From the NCBI GenBank assembly GCA_001771575.1, contig MEUD01000001.1, positions 1,511,470 through 1,575,469 on the forward strand: a DNA stretch of 64,000 bases, read 5' to 3'. Below are positions 23,153 to 32,349 of the stretch, piece after piece (the stretch's first letter is position 1; each line of letters begins with the position of its first letter). Position numbers and translations under genes: made by a program. The DNA is from a candidate division WOR-1 bacterium RIFOXYB2_FULL_45_9 (GTDB lineage: Bacteria; Margulisbacteria; WOR-1; O2-12-FULL-45-9; XYB2-FULL-48-7). Under the pieces are notes generated by a model, which made no database searches, was not told the origin of the DNA, and was given only the letters and a program-made list of their open reading frames with translations.

Positions 23153-25393
23153 TCACTTTGTTTGGGAAATACTTTCCACTAAATATGTATAATGCCTTTC
23201 GTCTTCCACTTTCACTAGATCAATTAAGTCTTTCACAATACTTGGTGTTTCAGATAGTATAGATATATCGAAGTCTTGCATCCCACTCTCATATCGAGGA
23301 TGCGAATGAGTCTCAACAAACCGATGAATTCTTGTTTTCTTGACCGCATCATAATTGACGAGATCGAGTTTGGAGTATATATTGCCCTGTTTTGGAATCC
23401 TGAAGGCAAGGAAGCTATCAAGGAATTTTCTTGCAATATTTGGTATAGGATATATTTTTTCTAACTCTCTGTCGTTGTTTTCAGCAATATTATAAAGAAC
23501 GCTGAATAGGAAGTGATATTCAGATTCATAGTCAGTAAGCAATCTATCCAGCTTCACAATCGATGCTTTACGAATGCCAGAATCGGTGCTACATGTCATC
23601 ATAAATAATCGAGTATTCTTCTCCTTTAAATATTTAAACCAATTCCTCACTTGTCTAAAATAATCATAATTATGAGTCAAGATGAATATTTGGCCAGCAT
23701 CTTTCAATGCTTCTTTAATAAAGCTAAATGCTTGGAAAATGGCGCTTGAGTCTAGGCTTGAGACAGGATCGTCAATTACTACCACACCATTTTTTAGGTC
23801 GTAACCGTCTTCTTTCATTTTTGTTAAGAAATACACTATAGCAAGGGCGTTCTTTTCTCCTTCACATAGATTTCTTGCAGTTTCCCCGTTTCGAGTTATC
23901 TGATACCCCTCCTGCGCATCGGTTGCCTTAATCTGTATGTCACCCCTGCCTAAAAAAGCCTCTAAATCCTTATTAATATTTTGTGCGGGGATATGATGGC
24001 TAATCAAGTCCTCTTTAAGCTTCTTGATTTCACTCTCTTTTTCCTTGACTATTGAAGATATTCCAGAATATTCTTTCTCGGCAGTATCGCAGTCCGTTGT
24101 TAGGGATTTATAAGTTGGCCAGTATTCGGCGATGAAATGTATTTCAAGCTGTTTTTTATCCTTGTTTATCTGATCCTCATAATTATCTGTTTTTGCATTG
24201 TGCCTAATGATTATATCGTTGATCCTGGCTATAGGAGAGGGATCGACAAGTGCCAAATCTTTTATTGTTGATTGCAGAAATAGGTTCCTTCGTTTTTCGT
24301 CAATAATAGAAATTAGTATGTCCAAGTTTGAATTGTAGCCATTGTTGACATTTTCCGCGTTGCTCTTTTCTGTTAAATACAAATCAGACAGATCATCATA
24401 TAGGTTTGATGAGTCAGGCAAATATAGCTTAACTTTACGTTGCTCACACTTTACCCTAATATCTTGCAAGCACTGAAGGGTTCTTTGATATTCATCATTA
24501 AAGTGTTCTTCTAGCTCTGCAATACGTGCAACTGGTATCTTTTGGTTGCAAAAAGCGCATTCCTTAAGAGCCTTCTGCTTATGGATTGCCAATCCTTCTT
24601 CTACCCATTTGCCAATATGCTCGTCAGATTTCAATTGTTCGATAACTTGTGAAACGACTTTTTTGGATACAACATCTCCCACTTCTTTGATAAGGGTTGA
24701 AATATCATAATTTGGTACTTGTAAAAGACCAATTACAGGCTTGCTCGTTTGTAGTATGGATTTCTTAATGTTTGTTATTTTATCCGTTGACAGGGTCTGA
24801 TCTTCGACAGGGATATTATTCTTAGATAATTCATTAATCGCATTCTCAACATTTGGCTTTTCATAGTTCCTGTAGTTGTCATTTCTTGCGGTTGTAAGCG
24901 ATATTTTGATTTCCCTTGCCGTGTTTGAGAGAGATTTCTCCTTGCTTTCTTTCGCCTTATTAAATAATATCTCTTTTGATAATCTGTCTTTTTCTAAAAG
25001 AGCAAGGTCGGCCTCTGATTGAATTATTTTTTCCTTATCTTCCTTGCTTTCTTTGCCAAGGAAAAATATTGGTTTTGGGCCGTTGTCGCAAAATACGCTA
25101 TCCTCGATAAAATCCCTGTTGAAAACCCGTATATGCCTAAATGCCAATAAATTGCTTTGATCAATAAAGGATCCATTGTCTAGCGCGAACTTATATTCAG
25201 GCTGTCTTTCAGGCTCTTCAAGATGGCCTAATTCAAATGTTCTCAGTAACCGTGAAAAAGATGTTTTGCCGGAACCATTCCATCCATAAATCAAATTGTA
25301 TTTAGAAAACTCAGGCAATTCTGCTGTCGGCTTGAAATCAATAAAGGGGGGATAGCCCTTAATAGCTACTACTTTCTTGATCATGTTTTCCAT
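23153..25393 (-). CDS. AAA_13 family ATPase with zinc hook, RloC/PrrC-like
   Basis: A 746-aa SMC/Rad50-like ATPase. Walker A GWNGSGKT is at residues 37-44, two coiled-coil arms lie at about 120-270 and 400-470, and a CAFC zinc-hook motif (279-282) sits at their turn. The ABC-type signature LCEGEKNALA (509-518) and Walker B VVIDDPVSSLD follow. The last roughly 100 residues contain PNIARKFLDSFL with Arg655 and Asp659, then several His (690-698). This resembles the Arg-Glu-His anticodon-nuclease site of PrrC/RloC, with Asp in place of Glu. RloC-type proteins cleave tRNA when DNA restriction fails. That activity is inferred from architecture and from the adjacent restriction genes. Confidence 0.75.
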   Translation of the reverse strand: MENMIKKVVAIKGYPPFIDFKPTAELPEFSKYNLIYGWNGSGKTSFSRLLRTFELGHLEEPERQPEYKFALDNGSFIDQSNLLAFRHIRVFNRDFIEDSVFCDNGPKPIFFLGKESKEDKEKIIQSEADLALLEKDRLSKEILFNKAKESKEKSLSNTAREIKISLTTARNDNYRNYEKPNVENAINELSKNNIPVEDQTLSTDKITNIKKSILQTSKPVIGLLQVPNYDISTLIKEVGDVVSKKVVSQVIEQLKSDEHIGKWVEEGLAIHKQKALKECAFCNQKIPVARIAELEEHFNDEYQRTLQCLQDIRVKCEQRKVKLYLPDSSNLYDDLSDLYLTEKSNAENVNNGYNSNLDILISIIDEKRRNLFLQSTIKDLALVDPSPIARINDIIIRHNAKTDNYEDQINKDKKQLEIHFIAEYWPTYKSLTTDCDTAEKEYSGISSIVKEKESEIKKLKEDLISHHIPAQNINKDLEAFLGRGDIQIKATDAQEGYQITRNGETARNLCEGEKNALAIVYFLTKMKEDGYDLKNGVVVIDDPVSSLDSSAIFQAFSFIKEALKDAGQIFILTHNYDYFRQVRNWFKYLKEKNTRLFMMTCSTDSGIRKASIVKLDRLLTDYESEYHFLFSVLYNIAENNDRELEKIYPIPNIARKFLDSFLAFRIPKQGNIYSKLDLVNYDAVKKTRIHRFVETHSHPRYESGMQDFDISILSETPSIVKDLIDLVKVEDERHYTYLVESISQTK

Positions 25394-25413
25394 GTTTATA
25401 TCTCATATATCTA

Positions 25414-27294
25414 TTACCATTGTTTTATCTTTTTACTTATCAATTTAAGCCATTCATTCGGAAGATCGGTTTTTAGCTGTAGTTCAATTAAGCTGTCTAA
25501 TAAGCTTCTCAATTGGGTTGTATTAAAGCGTTCCTCGTCAAATATGGTTAATATATGCTTTATCTGATCTATTGTTAAAGGGACAATATTAACTTTCTGC
25601 CATTTACCCTTGATGTGCTTAAGTTTCCTAAAGTACTCATTTGCTGTTTCAACATGAATAGATGGCGCAATAAATATGCCATAGACAGGCTTGTCATATT
25701 GTTCCATAGTTTTAGCAACGTGTCTTGGCACCGGCTCTTCCTCTGCCCATTGATTTTCCCCAACTCTTAACGTTACTTCGCAAACAATAACATATTTATC
25801 ATATTCAAATACCATGTCAGGTTTGCCGGACGCGGCATGGTGAATAGGATGCAACTCCTCATCTATTTTAAAATTCCTTGTTTCTGAAATATGATTTACA
25901 ATACTATCTATTGCTAGGAATAACCTCCAGGTAGTCCATTCTAAATATGCTGGTCTATAAGCATCTCCCCCAAGCAAACTACGATCTAATATCTTGTTGT
26001 AATAGCCTAGGATGTCTTTTATCATTTCGCTTGAGCTTTGGCTGAGATAATATTGCTCTTCTTTCGCTTTTAATATCTCGTTTTCGAGCTTTATTTGAAT
26101 AGATTTAAGCGCGTTTATATCGCCAACAATTTTGATGTTGCTTAGCTTATTAACAGTTGTCTTGCTAATAATCGGCTTATAATGTTCAACCAATGTGCCT
26201 ATGTTTCTGTGAATAAAATCAGTTTTATCCGATGGCAATTGAGGGGTGCTTGCCGAGTAATATTGCTCTAAATATGCCCCCTCATTGATGACTGCGAAAT
26301 TATCAATTATATGTTTTGCCAATAAACGCTTGTCTTCTTTTATCACTATCCTATCGCCGCTGATTGAGAGGAGTCCTGTTTTAGCAGTGTATCTAACGGT
26401 TGTGTCTGCATAATCAAAAAGCGTTCTGCCTTTTGTTTCGAGAAAGATGCCTGTTAGGGCAGAGATCGCGCCGGCCTTGTCATTGTTTTTAATTCTATCT
26501 GATATTTCCCTCTTTAAATCAGTTGCTCTTTTTGTCTTAGATCCTTTGCCCCCCTCAACTATTTCGCTCAGTAAACTAGCTAGCTTATCCCTATCAACAG
26601 CGTTAGACCTATACAGCTTCTCATATTCATTGATTACGACTATTTTGTTGTCAATTTCCTTTTTGTATAGCAATTTTATAAGTTCTAATTTCTTTTTGTT
26701 AAATAACTCCCTTTTCTTGACCTTCCCCTTTATTCCTGAGTATTGAGCTCTATATTCTATAATGCTACGCTTGCTTTGCTCAATATTGTCATTATTTATA
26801 CAGGTTATTACATACAAAGAAATCTCTTCTTTTGTAATGCCCTTGATGTTGGCCTCGTTTTCTAAGTCAAATAATAATTTCAGGACAACATAGAATGGAT
26901 TGACATTAAAGCCCTTATATTCACTCCCGGATTCTATTGGAGAGGGTAAATGATACTTAATAAACTGTCTAAGGAATATTTCCTCTTCGTTCTCTGGATG
27001 ATTAAGCAAGGCATTGCCGACATCAGTGATAATAACAGGGCCCTTCGATTTCCAAGCAATAGATAGACCTAGCTGATTAAAGCAGGCTGCCCATTTTCGC
27101 CCCGCAATCTCACATGACGATTTTGATAAATCCCCAGAGTCAATAATGCGCTTTTTGGCAAGGAATTTGTAAAACTCATAATGTTCTTTTTCAGTAAATG
27201 GCTTTCCTTCGAAATGTTCTTTTAATACGCCCAGGCCCTCTCTTATTCTGTCTGGGTTCCGAATGGTCGTATTCCCTAAATTCCAGTGCTTCAT
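25414..27294 (-). CDS. AlwI-family type IIS restriction endonuclease
   Basis: A 626-aa enzyme. The C-terminal third carries the catalytic core: WTTWRLFLAIDSI, then GKPDMVF and VCEVTLRVGENQW with the PD-(D/E)xK-type acidic pair, and EEEPVPRHVAKTM. This arrangement matches the AlwI/BstNBI/PleI group, which recognises short asymmetric sites (for example GGATC or GAGTC) and cuts a few bases away. The N-terminal 400 residues would hold DNA recognition. Two adjacent adenine methyltransferases are what an asymmetric site requires. It starts 2 nt after the methyltransferase stop. Confidence 0.8.
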   Translation of the reverse strand: MKHWNLGNTTIRNPDRIREGLGVLKEHFEGKPFTEKEHYEFYKFLAKKRIIDSGDLSKSSCEIAGRKWAACFNQLGLSIAWKSKGPVIITDVGNALLNHPENEEEIFLRQFIKYHLPSPIESGSEYKGFNVNPFYVVLKLLFDLENEANIKGITKEEISLYVITCINNDNIEQSKRSIIEYRAQYSGIKGKVKKRELFNKKKLELIKLLYKKEIDNKIVVINEYEKLYRSNAVDRDKLASLLSEIVEGGKGSKTKRATDLKREISDRIKNNDKAGAISALTGIFLETKGRTLFDYADTTVRYTAKTGLLSISGDRIVIKEDKRLLAKHIIDNFAVINEGAYLEQYYSASTPQLPSDKTDFIHRNIGTLVEHYKPIISKTTVNKLSNIKIVGDINALKSIQIKLENEILKAKEEQYYLSQSSSEMIKDILGYYNKILDRSLLGGDAYRPAYLEWTTWRLFLAIDSIVNHISETRNFKIDEELHPIHHAASGKPDMVFEYDKYVIVCEVTLRVGENQWAEEEPVPRHVAKTMEQYDKPVYGIFIAPSIHVETANEYFRKLKHIKGKWQKVNIVPLTIDQIKHILTIFDEERFNTTQLRSLLDSLIELQLKTDLPNEWLKLISKKIKQW

Positions 27295-27296
27295 TA

Positions 27297-28334
27297 TTAG
27301 TTCTTCCCAATGAATAGGTATTCTTTCACTTTGCTATGTATTACTCGACCGTTCTGCGTCCCGGACGAATACTTATGATTAAACTCGGCAACCTCAACTT
27401 TTCTTTTGTGTTTTTTCATCATTTGAACCATTTCTTCTTGATTTGGTAAGGAATTTGAGGAATACGAGACAATTATTATCGAACGCTTAAAGGTTTCAAA
27501 CAATTTATCAAAAGCACTATATGTTGTATCAAGCGAATCAAATGGTGTGCGTATTTTGAATATCTTTTTGGTTTTTGTATTGTCATTGACCTTTACGTGT
27601 GACCAGTTTGTCATTAGTCCCTCAATAAAATGGTACCTTCTGCTATAGTCATTATCAGAATACTTTGAATAATAAGGGGGGTCGATATAAACTAGATCAT
27701 AACCATTATTTGTAAATGAAAATATGTCTTTATTAAATGACTTGTTGTCTCTCCCGTTGTCAAATACACAATTATTTATTATAGTTGCTGACTGGATAAA
27801 ATGTTCAGTAAAAGATAGTTTTAGGTCTTTTCTCCCATCATTGTATCTCATCCCTGTATAAGTAAAGATCCCCCGTGGCCGTTTTTTGAGGCATGCCCGC
27901 GACAGGGCAGCAAGGGCTATAGCCTTCTTATTGCTCCCATTAAGCAGCTGAATATTGGCGTACGCTTGATCAAGAAATTTGTTTTCCTTGTCGTTAAAGT
28001 ATAGTCCTTTAAAAGTGCGGGAAATAAAACCGTCATTATTTGTTTTATTATTGATAACTAGATCTATGTCCTGTTGGCTCAGCTTTTCCCTTTTATTCTC
28101 TATGGTCGCTTTAGAAGTGATATAGCAAGACTTTAACATGTCATTTGTGTGGACCTGCTTACCCATGGTTTTAAATAAATATCCTACACAGCCAGAGCCG
28201 CTAAAAGCATCTAAGACACTTTCCGCCTCTAACCCCTTCACATTGTCATAAATGAAATCCAGGAGCTTCTGTTTGCTCCCCATGAATCTTGTCCTGGGGT
28301 ATTTATCTGTCTTTTCTTTAATGTGTTCGTTCAT
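27297..28334 (-). CDS. D12-class N6-adenine DNA methyltransferase (second)
   Basis: A 345-aa methyltransferase of the alpha/D12 class. N-terminal FMGSKQKLLDFI and VLDAFSGSGCVGYLF form the SAM-binding motifs, and YIDPPYY is the catalytic DPPY. A central GIFTYTGMRYNDGR region likely contributes to target recognition. It should methylate one strand of the endonuclease site while the Dam-like enzyme protects the other. It overlaps the upstream methyltransferase gene by 17 nt and is followed directly by the endonuclease gene. Confidence 0.88.
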   Translation of the reverse strand: MNEHIKEKTDKYPRTRFMGSKQKLLDFIYDNVKGLEAESVLDAFSGSGCVGYLFKTMGKQVHTNDMLKSCYITSKATIENKREKLSQQDIDLVINNKTNNDGFISRTFKGLYFNDKENKFLDQAYANIQLLNGSNKKAIALAALSRACLKKRPRGIFTYTGMRYNDGRKDLKLSFTEHFIQSATIINNCVFDNGRDNKSFNKDIFSFTNNGYDLVYIDPPYYSKYSDNDYSRRYHFIEGLMTNWSHVKVNDNTKTKKIFKIRTPFDSLDTTYSAFDKLFETFKRSIIIVSYSSNSLPNQEEMVQMMKKHKRKVEVAEFNHKYSSGTQNGRVIHSKVKEYLFIGKN

Positions 28335-29160
28335 AATTATTAACTAAGATTTCTTTTACGAATCCCCTTTTGTTGTGATCGCTATTAATTAGCCTTTTTG
28401 CCCTTACTGTGATTACAGTATACTCCGAATATAGGTTGGCGATGCATTCCGCGCTTGAATTACTTAAAAGCAGTTTGCACCCTCGCGCATCAAGTATTTT
28501 GAATAAATGCGCAAGGCGTTTTTGCTGAATTATGTCAAACCCTTCTTTTGTATATCTTTTGAAATCAGAGTATTTCGAGATTGGATAATAAGGGGGGTCC
28601 AAATAAACAAAATCGTCTTTGCGCGCATATTTCTGTAATATTTTATAATAATCACCGTAAAATATTTTAACATGCTGCAAATAGCGAGATGCTTGTTTTA
28701 AAGCTGAAACATTTACTATTTTTGGGTTTTTATACCCCCCAAAAGGGGTGTTGAATTGATTTTGCTTGTTTACTCGCCAAAGCCCATTAAAACAGGTTTT
28801 ATTTAAGTAAATAAACCTTGATGCTCTTTCTATCTCAGATAGTATTTTAATGCTCTGTGATCTTATTTGATAAAAATAGTGTTTGTCGTTTTCGTGCTTA
28901 TGTAAATCTTCTATCAAAGAATCAACATTGTTTTTAACGGTTTTATAACAATTAATTAGTTCTTCGTTTAGATCGCTTATAATAGCTTTTCGTGGTTCTA
29001 ATGCAAATAATAATGCGCCCCCGCCAACAAAAGGCTCAATGTATCGATTATATTTTTGCGGTAAATGGTTGATAATCGTGCTTAATAATTGAGATTTACC
29101 GCCGGCCCATTTTAAAAATGGTTTTTGCTTAATTATTGGTTTCTTGTTTTTTGATTTCAT
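28318..29160 (-). CDS. Dam-like N6-adenine DNA methyltransferase
   Basis: A 280-aa protein with Dam family features: PFLKWAGGKSQLL at the N-terminus, EPFVGGGALLF (SAM-binding), SDLNEELINCYK, and VYLDPPYYPIS with the catalytic DPPY. Dam relatives methylate adenine in GATC, which fits a GGATC-type site for the adjacent AlwI-family enzyme (inference). First gene of the island operon. A TTGATA-N17-TAAGAT promoter lies about 37 nt upstream. Confidence 0.9.
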   Translation of the reverse strand: MKSKNKKPIIKQKPFLKWAGGKSQLLSTIINHLPQKYNRYIEPFVGGGALLFALEPRKAIISDLNEELINCYKTVKNNVDSLIEDLHKHENDKHYFYQIRSQSIKILSEIERASRFIYLNKTCFNGLWRVNKQNQFNTPFGGYKNPKIVNVSALKQASRYLQHVKIFYGDYYKILQKYARKDDFVYLDPPYYPISKYSDFKRYTKEGFDIIQQKRLAHLFKILDARGCKLLLSNSSAECIANLYSEYTVITVRAKRLINSDHNKRGFVKEILVNNYERTH

Positions 29161-29196
29161 ATCTTAAGAAGATTATTGTCTCTTTATATTGAGGTA

Positions 29197-29225
29197 ATCT
29201 TATCACTATTTAAGAGCCTTATCAA
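29197..29225 (-). promoter_or_regulatory. Promoter of the restriction-modification operon
   Basis: On the minus strand TTGATA (29225-29220), a 17-nt spacer and TAAGAT (29202-29197), giving a leader of about 30 nt before ATG 29160. Confidence 0.5.
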
Positions 29226-29242
29226 AAGAAGCAGGCCGCCCC

Positions 29243-29290
29243 CAGCGGGCGCGAATTTATTTGAGTGGGGGAAAATGTACGCGCCCGCTG
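29243..29290. repeat. 11-bp GC-rich hairpin inside the right island boundary
   Basis: CAGCGGGCGCG (29243-29253) and its exact complement CGCGCCCGCTG (29280-29290) flank a 26-nt AT-rich loop. It lies between the operon promoter and the 37-bp repeat. No T tract follows, so it is not an obvious terminator. Confidence 0.55.
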
Positions 29291-29322
29291 AGAGAGGGAG
29301 GGGAAAGATAAGCGGGCTGGCG

Positions 29323-29359
29323 CGGCCCTGAATGGTTTGATGAAAAAGGGGTCGAGGCA
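29323..29359 (-). repeat. Right copy of the 37-bp inverted repeat
   Basis: Exact reverse complement of 22963-22999. On its outer side the sequence changes at once into the degenerate recombinase 3' end. Confidence 0.9.
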
Positions 29360-29360
29360 T

Positions 29361-29600
29361 ATTATTTTGACCGCAAACCTTTGCGAATGAGCGGCGACTT
29401 CGAGGCGCCGAATGGTGCCGAGAAGTCGCCGCATCTTTTAAACCGACCGCAAACTGATCTTCCGCCGCAGGGTCGCGCAGCGGGCCGGAGGCGGCATCGA
29501 CGCTATCGGAATACAATATTGACTTCTATGCCTCTTTCGAATTAAATGCCACTTTTCGCTGTGCCTTTTTAATTCTTTTTCTCTTTCTCCAGCTTTTCCA
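29361..29600 (-). pseudogene. Remnant of a serine recombinase 3' end
   Basis: Read on the minus strand this stretch matches the 3' end of the intact recombinase gene (about 31755-31999). It shares AAAAAGGCACA, ATTCGAAAGAG, TATTCCGATAGCGTCGATG and the final AAAATAATATGC. It contains stops and indels (for example TTTAATTCG against TTTATTCG). Similarity stops at AAAATAATATGC, after which one copy continues into the 37-bp repeat and the other into tRNA-Lys. It is therefore the decayed end of a second related element in opposite orientation. Confidence 0.75.
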
Positions 29601-29702
29601 TGATAGCATTTTTTTCTTCTTTCCTGTCAAGGGGTCGCTTGCTGATATACATCATCTAATCCGCTAAACCTTCTAAGGTAGCTCGCGCCCCTCTGCTACG
29701 TC

Positions 29703-29742
29703 GGCAAAATATCATATTCGAAGTATCGAGTAATATTTTGCC
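29703..29742. repeat. Palindrome A upstream of the SLOG gene
   Basis: GGCAAAATAT (29703-29712) and ATATTTTGCC (29733-29742) form a perfect 10-bp inverted repeat around a 20-nt centre. It may be a recombinase or regulator binding site. Confidence 0.5.
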
Positions 29743-29757
29743 TCCTCCGCGCCCTCC

Positions 29758-29791
29758 GCACATATGCTCGGCATCTAACTCGCATATGTGC
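29758..29791. repeat. Palindrome B upstream of the SLOG gene
   Basis: GCACATATGC (29758-29767) and GCATATGTGC (29782-29791) form a perfect 10-bp inverted repeat with a 14-nt centre, 15 nt beyond palindrome A. The rest of 29600-29850 shows no gene. Confidence 0.5.
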
Positions 29792-29853
29792 TCCGGGTGA
29801 CAGGAAGAAAAAAATGCTAGGTCCATTTCATCTTTTTTCAGGAGGTGGCCCAT

Positions 29854-30378
29854 ATGTCTCGTTTGGCTGGTTTCGTTGGTTCCCGCTCTCTGCCTGCTTC
29901 TTTTTCCCCGTTTGTTGCCTCTCTGGTCTCCGCGTTCCGGTCCCGTGGCTTTCTGGTGGCTTCCGGTGGCGCAGTCGGGGCTGATCAGTACGCCCTTTCC
30001 GCCCTGGTTGAGCAGGGGGCGTCTGCGTCCGGGGTGGTCTTCTCCGCCTGGTCTTCGGCTTCTGGGTTCCCTGTTTCGGTTCGGCCCTCGGTTGGGCGTT
30101 TTCTGGCCGCTGGCGGTCAGGTGGTTTGGGGATCGGCTTCTCCCGGTGCGCCCCGCCAGCAGGCGGTCTCCGCGCTCCTGGGGCGCAATCAGCGGCTTGT
30201 CTCTGCCTGCTCGTGCCTCGTTGCTTTCCTGCATGGTTCGTCCCGGGGCACGCTGTTCACGGTGCGTCAGGCAGTCCGGCGCGGCATCCCGGTTTATGTG
30301 TTTCTTTGCGGCGGCGGGGCATCATTGCCCGCTGATCTTGCCAGTCATTGCTTCGTTTTAACTAAGGAGGTGGTATAG
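29854..30378 (+). CDS. SLOG-superfamily (DprA-like) protein
   Basis: A 174-aa Rossmann-like protein. GFVGSRSLP at the N-terminus, ASGGAVGADQYAL, and NQRLVSACSCLVAFLHG with RGTLFTVRQAVRRGIPVYVF form the nucleotide-binding pattern shared by DprA/SMF and other SLOG proteins. It lacks the DprA C-terminal winged helix. Such short versions accompany mobile elements and may sense nucleotides or DNA. ATG 29854 is used because AGGAGGTG sits 7 nt upstream. The gene is strikingly GC-rich and Ser/Ala/Val-rich, unlike the AT-rich island beside it, suggesting a different origin. It is followed by a Cys-rich gene and the recombinase. Confidence 0.75.
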   Translation: MSRLAGFVGSRSLPASFSPFVASLVSAFRSRGFLVASGGAVGADQYALSALVEQGASASGVVFSAWSSASGFPVSVRPSVGRFLAAGGQVVWGSASPGAPRQQAVSALLGRNQRLVSACSCLVAFLHGSSRGTLFTVRQAVRRGIPVYVFLCGGGASLPADLASHCFVLTKEVV

Positions 30379-30379
30379 C

Positions 30380-30571
30380 ATGCCGTTTTATCCAATTCAT
30401 CCCTGCTGTTATTGCAGTAAGAGGGAAGCTGGGCTTATCTGCAGCATGGCCCAAAAGGTCGAGTGCAGTGATTTCCTGGCTTACATTCAGAAGCTTAATA
30501 ACATGAATGCCCAGCAAGTTCTAATTAAAGAGCTTAAGTATCTATTATCCACAAATAAAGGGGGAAAATAA
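30380..30571 (+). CDS. Small Cys-rich protein in recombinase operon
   Basis: A 63-aa protein with HPCCYCSKREAGLIC and a further Cys in VECSDF. Five Cys and one His in the first 30 residues suggest a small zinc-binding knuckle, followed by a helical tail. AAGGAGGTGG precedes the ATG. It is 1 nt after the SLOG gene and 2 nt before the recombinase start, so it is certainly co-transcribed. It could be an accessory factor for recombination directionality (inference). Family not recognised. Confidence 0.65.
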   Translation: MPFYPIHPCCYCSKREAGLICSMAQKVECSDFLAYIQKLNNMNAQQVLIKELKYLLSTNKGGK

Positions 30572-30573
30572 TC

Positions 30574-32069
<1,496 letters not shown>

Positions 32070-32087
32070 CTAAAACATCGATACATA

Positions 32088-32171
32088 TGCCGAGGACAGG
32101 AGTTGAACCTGCACGGGTGTTAACCCACTAGAACCTAAATCTAGCGTGTCTGCCAGTTCCACCACCTCGGC
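32088..32171 (-). tRNA. tRNA-Leu (TAG)
   Basis: Acceptor GCCGAGG/CCTCGGC, anticodon stem CTAGA/TCTAG around TTTAGGT, long variable arm as expected for Leu. No encoded CCA. Confidence 0.93.
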
Positions 32172-32183
32172 CAAACAAGAGAA

Positions 32184-32257
32184 CGGGCCCGAGAGGGATC
32201 GAACCTCCGACCTACGGATTAGAAATCCGTTGCTCTATCCAACTGAGCTACGGGCCC
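32184..32257 (-). tRNA. tRNA-Arg (TCT)
   Basis: Acceptor GGGCCCG/CGGGCCC, anticodon loop TTTCTAA. No encoded CCA. Second gene of the Gly-Arg-Leu-Lys cluster. Confidence 0.93.
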
Positions 32258-32265
32258 TCAAGGTT

Positions 32266-32338
<73 letters not shown>

Positions 32339-32349
32339 AAACACCATCA

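Larger units (their letters stand above)
23000..29322. mobile_element. Restriction-modification island
   Basis: An AT-rich block of about 6.3 kb holding two adenine methyltransferases, an AlwI-type endonuclease and a RloC/PrrC-like ATPase, all leftward. Its base composition differs visibly from the GC-richer flanks. It is bounded by the 37-bp inverted repeat and lies next to a broken serine recombinase. Horizontal acquisition is inferred; the mechanism is not established. Confidence 0.6.

Noticed and set aside
29184..29516. Minus-strand open frame of 110 codons as an independent gene
   Set aside because: It spans the 37-bp repeat and the decayed recombinase 3' end; it is annotated as a remnant instead.
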